Positions 23,050 through 35,430 of a stretch of DNA of 64,000 nt are shown piece by piece. Under the pieces are notes generated by a model that was given only the letters and a program-made list of their open reading frames with translations, ran no database searches and was not told where the DNA came from. The stretch lies in assembly GCA_011009095.1 (NCBI GenBank), contig VTPC01005723.1, positions 313,121 through 377,120 of the forward strand, in the 5' to 3' direction. The number at the start of each line of letters is the position of its first letter. Position 1 is the stretch's first letter. The stretch is from Ignelater luminosus. Its lineage: Eukaryota; Arthropoda; Insecta; Coleoptera; Elateridae. Position numbers and translations under genes: made by a program.

Positions 23050-25140
23050 TTGATTACTTAGTTATTCATAGTTTTTAATGATCGAGCTTCGTTCTTCTTT
23101 GGCTCTTTTCAAACTCAGGTTGACAGTTTAGTTTACTAAAAAAAAAGATTTTGTTGGACGCCTTTGATACTAATTGTGCATTGGAATGTGCTTTTACTCA
23201 CCACGCTCTTACAAAAGCAAGAAACGTAGAGATCTCTCTATAATATGACGTGCAGAAAAAAAAACAGTCTAATCTAAACCACAACTACAGCTTTTAATAG
23301 AAATTTCTGAATTCAAGCCACAAATTTCCTTCAGTGACTGAGTTAACATGGAGGACTACTTCGGATTGTTTTTACAATGAAAGTGTTATAGTGAATGCGG
23401 ATTCGCAAGATTCAGTGTAGTACAAACCCAAAAAGTATTGTAGATTATAAATAAACGAAACTCGTAGATTGTTTTGTTCTCTTTTAACTTTAGTAGGAGA
23501 AATCATTAATTGAAGTCTGATTGAACATAGGGAGGTTTCACTCTTCTTTATCTTTTCTCTTTGTCAATTTTCTTTATTTTTCTTTTTTCTTTCTCTTAAA
23601 AGCTGTGCACGATAATGGGGCGAGTTTCTCTCTCTTTTAACCTTTTCAAGGCAATTTGAGCAGCTCTTTCCAACAATTTCTTTTATCTACAGCTAGCTCA
23701 AAACTCGAAATCATTTTGGTTTTTTTCTAATTTTCTTAAGGAAAACCAACAAACGGAATCTGATCAGGCTTCGCCATCCACAAGGCAAGATGCAGTGATT
23801 CTTGAACATGCTGCGTTATCATTTAACCTTCTTGAAAAAGCTACACACGAGAATTGTCTTTTCATCTTCTAGAGAGCTATGTGCAACCACTTTTGCTAAC
23901 CATCTCGAAGGAATTATGAGTAGAAACGGATCAGGCTGTGCCCTTCCCTCTCGCTCGACTTTATTATCGGAAACTAGCCCGAGTTTCGATTTTCTCAAGG
24001 AAAGTCATCAAATAGAGTCTGATTGAATTCTTTTCTAGGTCACCTGCGGTGGTTCATAATCACACTCGATTCTCCTTTCCCAAGTAAACTGCTCAACAAT
24101 TGAAGTGACCCATCAAAAAAAGAAAGGACAGAAACCACAAGTAGTTATGAGTAATTACCATGGGTAACTTTGGTTTTGTTTTTATATATAAATCTGCATT
24201 AATTTTGTATATTTGGTTGGATTTTTATTTGTGTACAAAACCCAATAGTAATCGACCAACTTAGAGGGCGTACTAGCATTATTTAGTTATCAAACTAGTT
24301 GATATTCTGTAGCAAAAAATCGAAAAAAACGGATTTTTAGAAATTTTATAAATTATGTCCCTACGCACTCGAGAACTAAATTACTTTTCAAATTATTCAA
24401 TTCTGAGATTTTTATGATTCTACAAAACAAATCTTACAGAAAAATGAAAGAATTATTTGTAAATGACATGTCAACAATCATTGATGCCTTTTTGTTTCTA
24501 ATAAACACGAAACATAATCTTTTTTTTTGGTGGGTCACTTCAATTGTTGAGCAGTTTACATAAAAAATGATTTTAAACGACTACAAGTGAAATTCGAACA
24601 GGGGATACCATTTGTAATAAATTTATGGCAGAACACACTTAGACATACCTTACTGGTGTTTCAATGCATTTAGTGCAACAAAACACAAGTTTGTAGATTC
24701 TGTATGTTTCTTCTACGATTTTGTCGACCTAAACTTTTATCCTGCACCAGGTCACTTGCTGTGACCCACAGTCAAGCTCCGCTCTTCTTTAATTTTTTTG
24801 AGGAGTTATCCATGACAGCAGGTTGGACTTTGCTTTTTTCTAACTTCCACAAAAGTTATACATGGCAATGGATTTAACTGCGCTCTAGCCTGAAATTCTG
24901 CCTCAAATTTTGTTCGCTCGGGATCTGCTTAAACTTCACCTTTGATTAAACTGTCTGCGTGGCCCATTTTTAGACTTTATTTTTTTGAGAGAACTAGATC
25001 CTTGACGGCAGCAATGTAAAGGCTAAAACTTCTTTTTATATGTAAGTGTCCTGAGGTTGAATTAAATTCGTAGGCTAGACTCAGAATCAATTCAACTCAC
25101 TGCACTGGCTTTGCTTTTAGTTTCTTCTGAATTATTGTTT
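23050..25140. repeat. Degenerate interspersed repeat field
   Basis: Related words recur at irregular spacing: versions of AAACGGAATCTGATCAGGCTT, GAGTCTGATTGAATTC, AGCTCCGCTCTTCTTTAAT and the pair TTCTTAAGGAAAACC and TTCTCAAGGAAAGTC. Similar words appear at 35200-35430. The pattern suggests a very old tandem array of about 60-70 bp units, broken by the MITE at 24084. Divergence is high, so exact unit length is uncertain. Confidence 0.35.
24084..24559. mobile_element. MITE with ~37-bp TIRs and TA target site
   Basis: GTAAACTGCTCAACAATTGA and the following AGTGACCCA at the left are mirrored almost perfectly at the right end (the inverted copy ends at 24559). The TIRs extend about 37 bp into an A-run. 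TA occurs just inside each outer edge (24085-24086 and 24557-24558), as expected for a Tc1/mariner target site. The 476-bp body is AT-rich and non-coding, so this is a non-autonomous element mobilised in trans. Confidence 0.8.
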
Positions 25141-25780
25141 CTACTTCTAAACACTTTTTATACTTGTTAACGTTTAATATATCAGCAATTTTAATATTTG
25201 CAAAACGTATATTGTATCATAGTACATAGTCACTGATCTTGAGCACCTTTATATTTTCAGTGAACTTAGAATGTAACTGACTTAAATTTTAAACTATCGT
25301 AAGTCTTACTGCCCATTCATAATAATGTAATTGGTAATATTGGTATATTTAGAATTCCCAGGTATAATAGTTGGAGGAGCTTCTTTCCACTTGTGCGTTA
25401 GATGTAATACAAGATGTATCAATGTGTGTTAACTGGAAAGAAAAGAATTGCACATTTGTAGTGTGTACATGAAACCAATTTGTTGTTTTTACTGTTTAGG
25501 TTCTTTTTTGTACAAATAGTGAAAAGTATGCAAATACAAGTACAACGGATGGTAAATACATAATTAACTTTTTTTTAGTAAATCGTACTCAAGAATCTAA
25601 AGCTATTCATTCAAATTTTGAGGTTAAGTTTTGACACAAATCAAAAAGATCACTCATATAGTGTGTGGAACGAGTTACTAATGTGATCTGTTACAAAAGG
25701 TACTTGTACTGTACAATTCTGTTCAAGCAGCTCATAATTGTGCTGGGTGTAAATCGTGATTATGTGATATTATGATCCGC
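25141..25780. other. AT-rich DNA, possible LTR remnant
   Basis: Nothing is certain here. Because a primer-binding-like word follows at 25794, the part just upstream could be the remains of an LTR, but no matching partner or TG start can be fixed. Confidence 0.25.
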
Positions 25781-25793
25781 GACATTATAATTT

Positions 25794-25812
25794 TGGCACC
25801 CAACGTGGGTGG
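25794..25812 (+). other. tRNA-Lys-type primer-binding-site-like word (LTR fossil)
   Basis: TTGGCACCCAACGTGGG resembles the primer-binding site TGGCGCCCAACGTGGGG, complementary to a tRNA-Lys 3' end, used by many retroelements. A weaker relative, AGCACCCAACGTAAGG, lies near 32709. No gag or pol follows either, so at most these are marks of very old elements. Confidence 0.3.
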
Positions 25813-25959
25813 CAGGAACATATCTTTGAATTCTGACTATTTAAATAACGCAGATCAAATGATTCGTTGAATTATTATTTGCACTTTTATCATACAAATT
25901 GCATTACAGGTTGTGTGTTAGCAATTCTTACCTCTGTTTAGACTAGGATAACCCAAGAA

Positions 25960-26235
25960 GCGCACTACTAACCTAACGAAGATAATTTCAAGCAAGTCTT
26001 CTTTTACTTTAACTGGATTTAATCCAAGAAAAAATTAACCCATTGATTTGAAGCAAATTGACCTAACTTGATTTCGTAAAGATGAACTTAACCGTACATT
26101 ATAAAAGTGAACTAACTTAGCCTAACCTAACTCATTTTAAATGAGTCCAACCTAAGAAGCTAACTGTTTAAAGTAATATGAAGTCATCTAACGTTCTTTT
26201 AAAAAAAAAGGAACCTAACCTAGTATAACCTAAGA
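25960..26235 (-). repeat. CCTAA-rich stretch (TTAGG on minus strand)
   Basis: The words CTAACCTAA, CCTAACCTAAC and GAACCTAACCTAG recur, separated by unrelated sequence. An odd palindrome, ACTCATTTTAAATGAGT, sits among them. This is scattered rather than a true tandem telomeric array; interstitial TTAGG words are common in insect genomes. Confidence 0.45.
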
Positions 26236-27690
26236 AAATTAAAGATTTACATGTCTGCGTAGTAGGTAAATTTGAAATTTTTTAAAAACTCTTTAAAGAG
26301 CCAACAATCAACTTTTTTCTGGGTTTGTTTGACCTTCTTTTAACAACATTGTGGTTTCGTCGGTGATTAATTCTTAAACTATGGTAGTACATTCACAACA
26401 GCAGGTTCCGTTCATTTTTTATCTTCGAAAGATAAATTCAAAACTTGTGATGTCTTTTATTTTAAAGAATAATGTGGTGTCCGTTTAATAAAAGGGTTCC
26501 CTTGTAAATGGTCTCCACTAGTTTTGGTTTCATTATGATATAAATTTTCAACTCTCATAACTACAACCGGAAATTCCACAAAGTGAAGCTTTATGACGAA
26601 CTATGAAGAAGGCTCTGTTAACAAAATAGGATATCGATTGGCTAATAATAATTAATTATAGTATGCCAGCTTATTTTGTGTTATATGCATCAAATTTGAA
26701 TATTGCTACTTGTCTGGAAATGCAATATCCTTGGTGACTTAAAAGCATTATTGTAAATAAATGACAAATTATACCTTCTGACAGTGAAAGTTTTTAAGGC
26801 AACATTATTGTATTCCACAAACAAAAAAAAAGAATAAAACCCTGTAAATGTAGTATCACCAACGCTCCTACATATGTTTGAATCTATTAAAACGCCTAAA
26901 TTAGATATGCAAATGCAATTATTATGCAAAATAGCGGAAATGTTAATGACTATAGTTTAAACAAAATGAAAGGTAGATCTGCCAATTTTTAAACATCGAT
27001 CATTTATGATTAATAATATCTATTTTTAAAGAGCTTTTAATTCCTAAATACATCTAGAAAAAACATAGAAATTTCTTCTACTTTTCCAGTATATCAAGTG
27101 CAGATTATTAATGTAAAACTACTCAGATGGTTTTATTAGTTGTGTTCATTTAAAGTATGTTTTTACTGTAATAATGTAGGAGATATCCTATACAAACAAA
27201 AACAGTTCTCATGGGAAACCGTACCTTTTACATGTATATAAATGACGTAAATTTTTTGTTTTTGTATCTTATTAATAATATAAAGTGATATAAGTGTAAA
27301 TATCCGTAGGTTTCCTTATTAGAAAATCTAGAAACTAGAAAGGTGTATTTTTTATTCTATCTGTTCTTGTCTGAAATGAAACCATTAGGTTTTTGAATAA
27401 ATAATTGATAATTTCCTGTTCGTGTGTTTTTTTTAAATAGCTTTAAAATGTAAATATCGAGTGTTTTTCTTAAATTATTATAGGTTATATGCAAAAGGTA
27501 TGAAAACCATTTCCTTTTTAAATTTTTTTTTCATTAACGTAAAAATAAATTTAGATATAATCCTTAATACCTATTTAAAATTCTCTTCAAATATTGGAGA
27601 GAATTTCATTTTAACAATTTATTTACCTTCATTGTTATGGTTAAAATGAATTTAAATTTTTAAGATAGCTAATATAATCACAAAATTTGT
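26236..27690. other. AT-rich DNA, nothing recognised
   Basis: Only short, low-complexity open frames are present. No inverted repeats or splice-site pairs stand out. Confidence 0.4.
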
Positions 27691-27699
27691 ACAAAACTG

Positions 27700-29345
27700 A
27701 CAATGAGACCAATCCCATTTCTAAAATGGGCGTTTAGAAATTTGCGTTTGCTCTTTTGGAAGCTTAGATAGTTAACGAGATGTTGAACTGTTTTTCCGGC
27801 AGTTGTATGACCTCAATTCTCTCTAAAGATACCACAAGAAAACTTATAGGCCTCAATCCCATTGGAGCTTTTGCATCTTCGGTTCTTGTCTTTATACAGT
27901 TTGAATTTCAAAAGTAGTCTTTGGAAAAGTTTGGGAAACATAATAGGTTTTAGGATAGTTTGACTACCAGAGCAAATACATTAAGTTTAAAGGATCTCTT
28001 CCCTGGCGCTACTATTTCAAATGACCTTGTTATCCCTGATTGGTAGATACCCAAAACTGCCTTCTGTTTTAGTCACTAAATGAAGAGTTGAAAGGTGCAT
28101 AAGAGTCTTCTCAAACAATTTGTAAATTAGCATTAATTACAACAAGATAACCTTTGGAATTGACTAGACGAACATTTCTTAAGATTGCTACTTGCTTTCA
28201 CCATTGCGGCGTATTTCCAAAAGGTCATCTTTGGGTATAATCTTTCTTCTTTTATGTATAAATATTCAAAATAATAAAGACGTTCGGTTTTGAAGTTCTT
28301 AACTTCAACAGCTGCCTATATGTTTTTGGGAACTATAAGTGCAGATTTTTAAATTTCAATTTTTAAACTGTTTTGGTCTAGCTCCAACTTGACCATTTTC
28401 ACACATATCGTTTAGTTTCTGATGTTCATGTTCATGGGTTTACACCTTTCATTTGAACAATTACCAAGGGAGGCCAACATTTTGTAAAGCTTGACAAATA
28501 GACGTGGTCACTAGCAAGTCATCTAAATGGTGTTTTTTCTCTCATATAGCATTTTGCGTAGATTTAATGAAGTTGAAATCGGTTGCATCGGTTGTGGTTT
28601 CTCCCTGATTTCCATTTGTTTCCTCCTGAGCCTTGAGATAAATAGATTTGCGGTTCCCAAAGTCTTCTTCTTCACAGCTACTGTCTCACATTACCTTCGG
28701 TATCAAGCTTACCTGCGAGTGACAGTGTGATTTTCAGATAAGTTGTCTAAGTCGGCATTCAGGCTATCGTGCTGCTACTGCAACACTGTAAACTACCTAT
28801 CGGCCGACTTCACCACGGCGTTGACAACATTCATATGCCCCTCTACTGCTGCAACCATCTCCAACAACCCCACCACTATCTGAATACGTTGACGTATCTA
28901 CTCAGCAATAAGTATTCCATTAGGCTGAAAAGGAGGCGAGCCTTCTAGAATAGCTTCTACTTATGCAGCAAACAACATTGAACGAAAAACAAAGTGTGGA
29001 TTTTAATTTTGCCAGTTAATTCAATAACTTGGCCTGATAAGATGCTCTCATGACTGTCACTATTTATATCAAGTGATCCAAAAAAGAATCTCATCAAAGT
29101 ACCCCAGAGAAAAGCTTGTACATGTCTGGAATAAGATTTTACACTAACCAATTGACATCTTGTAAAAAGCGATTTCTGCAGTATTAGATGCATGCAATGT
29201 CAAGGCACGTTTTGATGAGATATTTTGGATTAAATGATATTTTATAATTGCTTGATCATCCATTTTACTCGCGGTAAGTTTCGTGAGTCTTAAAGATCTT
29301 TTTTTAATAACAAAGCTATTAATATTAGTTATTTTGGCCACCTTG
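27700..29345 (-). pseudogene. Decayed coding-like block, probably retroelement-derived
   Basis: This interval is less AT-rich than its flanks. Its minus strand keeps protein-like patches, for example MDDQAIIKYHLIQNISS, LLEMVAAVEGHMNVVNAVV and a Ser/Asp-rich SLDINSDSHESIL. The amphipathic helix-like patches recall gag proteins, but no diagnostic motif such as a zinc knuckle or protease is visible, so the family is open. It is clearly broken in many places and I treat it as a fossil. Confidence 0.25.
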
Positions 29346-30760
29346 GTGTTCAGAAATTTTTTAGAGAAAACTTTCTTTCTCTTTCTGTGACTGATAGATT
29401 CAAAGGATGCTATTTTCTACTATTTTATAACTACACATTTATCCTGAAATACCACCTGCCATGTTGAGCTTTAATCACAAGATAGCTTGGTAACCAAAGA
29501 ACATTCTCTGTTGCATCACCTTTTTCTTTAAAATGAATGTTAATGAATGTTAATTGAACAAGGCTTGGAAATCCATAATTCTAGTTTTTGAAACCTGTGT
29601 TTGCGGACAAATCCGATAAAGTTAATGATGGAAGCTTTCCTATGAAATATTCAATGTTCTGCTCTGGATATACTTTAATCTTTTTCTATTTCGATAATTT
29701 GCTAATAATAACAGTTCATAGACAAAAGAAATGCTCTTTCGATCCTTCTTGAATTGCTTTAGAGGTAGCATCTCAATTCTCTATGGTTACATAAAGTGAC
29801 TATTGATTGCTTCGCATTGAACTGTGCCTACGGATTGCTTTTTACTCTAATGTTAGTAGTGATAAATTGTTTAATAAAAGCGAATGATCATCAGAAGATT
29901 CTTTCACTGTTATTTTTATTTAAAGTTTATCAAATTCTAAATCATATTCATTGTTATTTCCCTCTATAATCCTTTTAGTATTATCCTCTAAAACAGCTAC
30001 AACAGCAAGGATAATGATCATCAGCTTCATATTGTTCTGTTCACACCTCATTGCATGCTTGATACACCGACACTGTTTTATGGCTTTGAACGAGAAAGTT
30101 AAAGGAGGCGCAGTCTGGCCATAAGCCAGGGCAGGTAATTTGATAGAGCGCAAACCCAACCCGTCATGACACCGACCGTAATCCTTTGGATAGAATTGCA
30201 AAAATCCTTTTGACAAGGATAAAGAGTGACACAATCTTGTGTGATAGCTCTCTTAATAAAGTTCATTCAATTTATATTTCTTGTATTTTGTTGTGTCAAG
30301 AAACTGTGAGGTTTGTATCATTTACCTGTTAGAAATATTCGTATCTGATAACCCCAATATTCAAATCAACTCCAAACATGAAAATATCAAACAAATAGAT
30401 TTTAGAATTTTGCAAATTCCCGCCCAAGGCAACCTATTGTGTTAGTTATCTCTTTCTACACTAAAAACTGAAAACATTTAATTGATTTATTTGAAAGTAT
30501 GTCTGGAAAACTTTTTTAAAAATTGCAAAATTGCTAGAGGAAAGAAGAAAGAAAAAGAAAAACGATAACTTTGAAACGTACAATCTTCAATGCAAGTTTG
30601 TACCTAAATGCATCATGTTCGAAGAAACGATAGAAATAAATATTATTGTATATAAACGAAACGAAAGAAAAAAAATATAGAAAGAGAAAAAAATTCTCAC
30701 GACTACAAAATAAATGTCAGTTGAGCAGAGATCAGTGATAAAGTACCAAGTTTAACGGTG
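29346..30760. other. AT-rich DNA with one minus open frame
   Basis: A 104-codon minus frame at 29920-30234 has a mixed composition (motifs such as GRCHDGLGLRSIKLPALAYG) in slightly GC-richer DNA, but no family, start context or splice support. The rest shows nothing. Confidence 0.3.
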
Positions 30761-30768
30761 GGTGTCTC

Positions 30769-30797
30769 GTTGTCCCGGAATGCACCGCCGGGACAAC
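30769..30797. repeat. Perfect 10-bp GC-rich hairpin
   Basis: GTTGTCCCGG at 30769-30778 pairs perfectly with CCGGGACAAC at 30788-30797 across a 9-nt loop. GC-rich pairing of this quality is rare in the surrounding AT-rich DNA. No T-run follows on either side to suggest a terminator, and the stem is too short for a miRNA precursor. It may be a transposon end or structured RNA. Confidence 0.6.
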
Positions 30798-32770
30798 TAT
30801 CCAAAAAAGGACTTGTCATTTTGAACCGGTTGAAAGATATCCTGATATCCAGGATCAAGGGTATATTCCATAGAGGTGAAACCGTTAAATAAAATAGAAA
30901 TTCACAATAATTAGCAAAACGATCCGGTTCTGTTTTGATTTCTTTCTGTTTGTTTTATAGGGCAATTATGCATTTAAAAAATATACTACACCAACAGATA
31001 TTTAGTTATTTACAGCTCGTTAGGTTTTGAAGACTTCTACCGTATACTTAATTATCTAATTAAACGCTTATCGCAGATAATCAGTTATAGTATGTCGTGG
31101 AAATTATTTATGGTCAATTAGATTTCACGCTAGATATCAATCTAATTCTAAAGTGTCTTTCCATATTAATATGTCAAATACGATTTTATAAAGCTGATTT
31201 GTAGTAAATAGAGAAATAATGTACTTAAAAAGAAGAAAATATTTATTAGAAACTTCACTTCCAACAAAAATAAATTGTAATTTATCAAAGATTTAATATA
31301 AACCAAATACAAGCCTGACCAGATAATCTACTTATAATAAACGCTTTCAAACATGAATTAACCATAAAGTAACCAAATTTGGTATCTCTTACGAAATAAT
31401 ACCCCATGTTACACTGTAAACTTTCACACTACAAAACTTATTCTATTATATTCATTTGTTATTTGTTGGAAATTCTAATAGAACAGGCTCCTCTTTAAGA
31501 GCACAATTTATGTTTCATTTTATAACGTAGTATAATCCTAACCTTATTTTCTTGTATTAGAAACAAATGAATTCGAATTCTAACTTATCCTGTTCTGATC
31601 AGAATTAACTGTACGTAATAGTTGTTGTCTTTATTAAGCAATCCCTCATCATTAGTTTTAAATTCTTGCTTTGTATCTTATCATTTAATCTTGAAGTTAA
31701 AAATATATTAGATAAAAGAGAAGTTTGTTGTTTGATTTAATATATACTTTGGATTTATTTTAATTCTCGGAAATAAAATACTATTATTTTAATAGAGGGT
31801 TGTTACATATTTATTATAAAGGAGCGGCTTTTCATAAATAATTGGATACACAAGATAGTATTCACTTTGAATAATACTTTAATACTATAATATTATGCCA
31901 AGGTTTAAGGAAGCGCCATCTTAATTAAATATTTGCATAGCTATTGATTTTCAATTGTGTCTTATTTCTGCAGCAAAAAGGAAATTTTTTATCTACTCTT
32001 ATAGTTTCCTTGATTTTCAAGGCCGCTCTATCTTTTAATATTTGACTTATAATTGTTGCAACAGCTATTGCTGTTTTCTAAGATATTACAATCACTTTTA
32101 ATATGTAGTGTTTTACTTTTTATGAAGAGTGAGTCACTTAGGGTAACCAAGTGTGACTTTTGTTGCATTTTTGTATTGTAGGTCATTAGAAATGCTGATA
32201 AACGTGTCTGATATAATCAAATTATTATAATTCTGACGTGCAATAGTGTTATAGAACTATTATTTTATTGCTTCGGGCAAACAATATAAAACAAATGACA
32301 ATTATCAATCAAGCAAATAGATACAGATACAGATTTTCATTAATTTTTGATTACCTTTCCTATTTTGTTTGTTATGTTAAGCTTTAGCGACTCTTGTGCT
32401 ATATTTCAACAATTTAATTCAGGGTTACCTTTAATCCGATTACAGATCTAATTGACTTGGAAATGTAATTATAATTATTTTAGTTTCTATTAATACAAAT
32501 CTGTGAGTTAGATCATTAATAATTGTTTCTTAGTAGGGTATACTTATTTCGAAGTGATCTATACGTATTTATCTAAATCTTGCATTTTAGACTTTCTTTT
32601 TCGCTTTCATTTCAAATCTATGGATGAAGACTTTTTTTTTAATTGATGCTCGAGGGGAATCCTCTACATTTACATTATATTTTATTAATAATTTACTGTT
32701 ACAAAATTTAGCACCCAACGTAAGGCTGTCAACCCTTCTTCTTAAAGCGATTCTTTTTGTATTTATTTCT
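30798..32770. other. AT-rich DNA, nothing recognised
   Basis: No gene or transposon is supported. A weak primer-binding-like word lies at about 32709 (see the entry at 25794). Confidence 0.4.
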
Positions 32771-32775
32771 ATATA

Positions 32776-33549
32776 CAGTGTGTTCAAGATAAGGATGCAC
32801 AGCATGAGGATCTTGGAAACCGTAAGAGATACAGCATTGGTTAAATGGGACGAAAGTTGGCTATTTATAGGACCTCTTTATTGGCGTTTGCAAAATCTAG
32901 ATATCTTGAATCGTTTCAGAGATATTTAAAAAAAAGTAGATTTCTGGATTTTCGTATTATTTTTTCTTTCCTTTATTTGAAGAGATATCGGAAAACTAAA
33001 ACCACTTTTCCACTTTGGTTTTCATTTTTTTTGTGTTGAACGCTGCTGTGACCAACTGTAATAATTGCTGTTCATCTTCAAAGTTTTGGTTGAGCGCATG
33101 ATTCTTGACATAACCCCAGAGGAAAGAAATCTAACGGTATTAGATCGGGTGATCGTGCAGGCCAGGGTACTGCAGAATGAATGAATTTATAGCATAAGAA
33201 ATCAAAATAACCCTATTATGTTTACATCATTAGAATTGTTACAACAAGAGCTATCCGAAACAATTTTGAATTGTTTTTCCGCCTATTTAAAAAAATGAAG
33301 TTGATGATGGTTACTCGAAAAAAAGTGGAAATAGAAAAATGGTTTTGGTTTTCAGATATCTCTTCAAATAAATAAAAGAAAAATAATAACGAAAATCAAG
33401 AAATCTACAAGCTATTCAAGATATCTAGATTTTGCAAACGCCAACAAAAAGGTCTTATAAATAGCCAACTTTCATTCTATTTAATCGATCTTGTATCTCT
33501 TACTATTTCCAAGATCCCCATGCTGTGCATCCTTATCTTGGACACACTG
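32776..33549 (-). mobile_element. Mariner-like element with ~240-bp TIRs, internally deleted
   Basis: The element begins CAGTGTGTTCAAGATAAGGA next to TA (32774-32775) and ends with the inverted CAGTGTGTCCAAGATAAGGA next to TA (33550-33551), the Tc1/mariner target. The inverted arms stay similar for about 230-245 bp, far longer than the usual 20-40 bp. Between them lies a minus-strand remnant of a transposase C-terminus (33030-33175). At 774 bp it is an internally deleted copy. A related partial copy is at 46005. Confidence 0.85.
33030..33175 (-). pseudogene. Mariner-like transposase C-terminal remnant
   Basis: The minus strand reads FLWGYVKNHALNQNFED and then a Gln/Leu-rich tail ending near AAFNTK. 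This matches the end of mariner-like transposases, where the last catalytic Asp region reads SPDLTPLDFFLWGYVK. The preceding SPDL part is degraded by stops, and the first two catalytic acidic residues are absent, so the remnant cannot be active. Confidence 0.75.
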
Positions 33550-35195
33550 TATATTGTTCATTGCCATTTCTAGACTTTTTGGCATTTTCCAAATGTTGAA
33601 ATTCATATCGTTACCATTCTTTGGTAAAGTTAATACATTAGTCGATTTTGACTTCAACGTGTTCTTATACTTTTGTTTTTTAATACGAAAATTGCTTTTG
33701 GTACCTCTTTCTTTTTGTTTCATCTATCTATTCATGTTAAGCATCTCAGATAGAAGAGGTAGATATTGTACCCAACACATGAATGTTTTTTTTGTAAAGT
33801 GTACCAGACAACAAAAGGTAAATAGAGCAATAGCTTTGTACTATGTTTGTAGCTATTCTTTTAATAAATGAAAATTAATTTAAAAAGTCCAAGTATATGG
33901 CTCGAGCTTTTTCTAGTCAAGCCATAGATGAGAAAGCTAGTCAAATCTCCTGAAGAAAAATACATTAAAACCTTGTCCAGCAATGATCACACTGCTTAGA
34001 TCCTTATAGGATTATTTAACTCCCCCTCTTTCCAAAACATAAGTTTTTGAAAAAGACGATAGACACTGGACACGTCATTGGTATAGCATTTTGCTGCACT
34101 TATAGTTATAATGATTAGATATATACTACTCATCACTGTTCAATGGTACAGACACTCAGAAACAACAATACAACAGGTACAAAATAAAAGTTGCCATATG
34201 ATGTAACATATAGCTTGAGAGTTAATGTGTTAAAGAACCATCAGACCGTTATTGCGTGGGTAAGATCCCTGTTACTGTCCGCTTAGCTAAGATCGGTATT
34301 GGTACTACCGACTTTTGGACATCTACACTCTGGCAGTAAACGGTTACGAATATCTTACATTGGTATTTTCATCAGGTTTGATTTTACCTGCAAGTTATGT
34401 TGAACTTCTTGTTTTAAAGATGGATATTCTGCAATATTCTTTGATTCTATATAAACACATTAAAGAAAGTGTTAAGAATTATAATATTTCAACAGAAGTT
34501 TGATCTGGAAATTATCGGGAAAGAAGATATTAGAATTGTACGCGTTCAAAGACTAGACATCCAGAGCACAAGCAGCGCAATAACAACTATATGTAGTACT
34601 TAATTCCTTCGGTGCTTTTAAAATTATCTTCCTTCATGAAACCAGAATAAAATTTAGAGAATCTGTTCCAAGCAGGCAATATTCCAAGGAAGGAGAACCA
34701 CCAAGCAGAAGGTAGAACCTCTGCTCCAGGGATAGACGTATCATTTTCCCGGTATTGCGTACTGTAGCTTAAGTGTCCCTTATAAAGCAAACGCTTCTTT
34801 TCATTTTAATTTCTTTGCCTGTTTGGAACAGAATCGTCTAGTGTTCTTTGGAACTGGCGCGACGGTCCTGATTACGGTTAGACGGTTATTGTAGGAATCA
34901 AAACAGCAAAAGAACTCATTTTGTGTAAAAACCGCTTTAACAAAAAACATCACTGCAGCTGGTGTTCATAGGCCACCTCTTAATACGTTAAAACTTTTCT
35001 ATCTTTTGAAAAAGTCTATGTTCCATGCAGCGATATTATAGCAATCTCGATTTGTACGGTGTAATGGAAGGACATGTAAGATTTGTCCAGTTTTTCTGAA
35101 AGCAAAACTACTATCGGATTTATCAGAAAATTGGCTCCGGTATGGGATGAAATTCTTTTTGTCTGCAACCGCTCAAAATCGGTTATCGCCATTAA
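33550..35195. other. AT-rich DNA, nothing recognised
   Basis: The + frame at 33491-33871 starts inside the mariner arm and is a chance reading. A 67-codon minus frame at 34587-34790 is less AT-biased but unidentified. I see no gene. Confidence 0.4.
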
Positions 35196-35199
35196 ATTT

Positions 35200-35430
35200 C
35201 TCGAGAGCACTAAATACGAACACAGATCGGACTTCGCCCTTCATTAGCCTTCTTAATATAGCTAAACAAGGTCTTCGCTCTCCAACGGACCACTTGCGGT
35301 AACACAACGACAGACTTGACCTCTATAATCATTTATTAAGAAAGCTAAATACTAACCAGAGTCAGATTTCGTTTTCCATTAACCTTTTTAGAAGAGCTAA
35401 ATACGAACACGAATCGGGTTTCCGAAATCG
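35200..35430 (+). repeat. Degenerate tandem repeat, ~60-130 bp spacing
   Basis: Versions of AGCTAAATACGAACAC followed by ATCGG-TTTCG-like sequence and CATTA-CCTTTTTA occur near 35203, 35343 and 35393. The set resembles words in the repeat field at 23050-25140, pointing to one old dispersed family. Confidence 0.45.

Noticed and set aside
25960-26235. Telomere or subtelomere
   Set aside because: CCTAA words are scattered, never in a long perfect array, and single-copy DNA continues on both sides.
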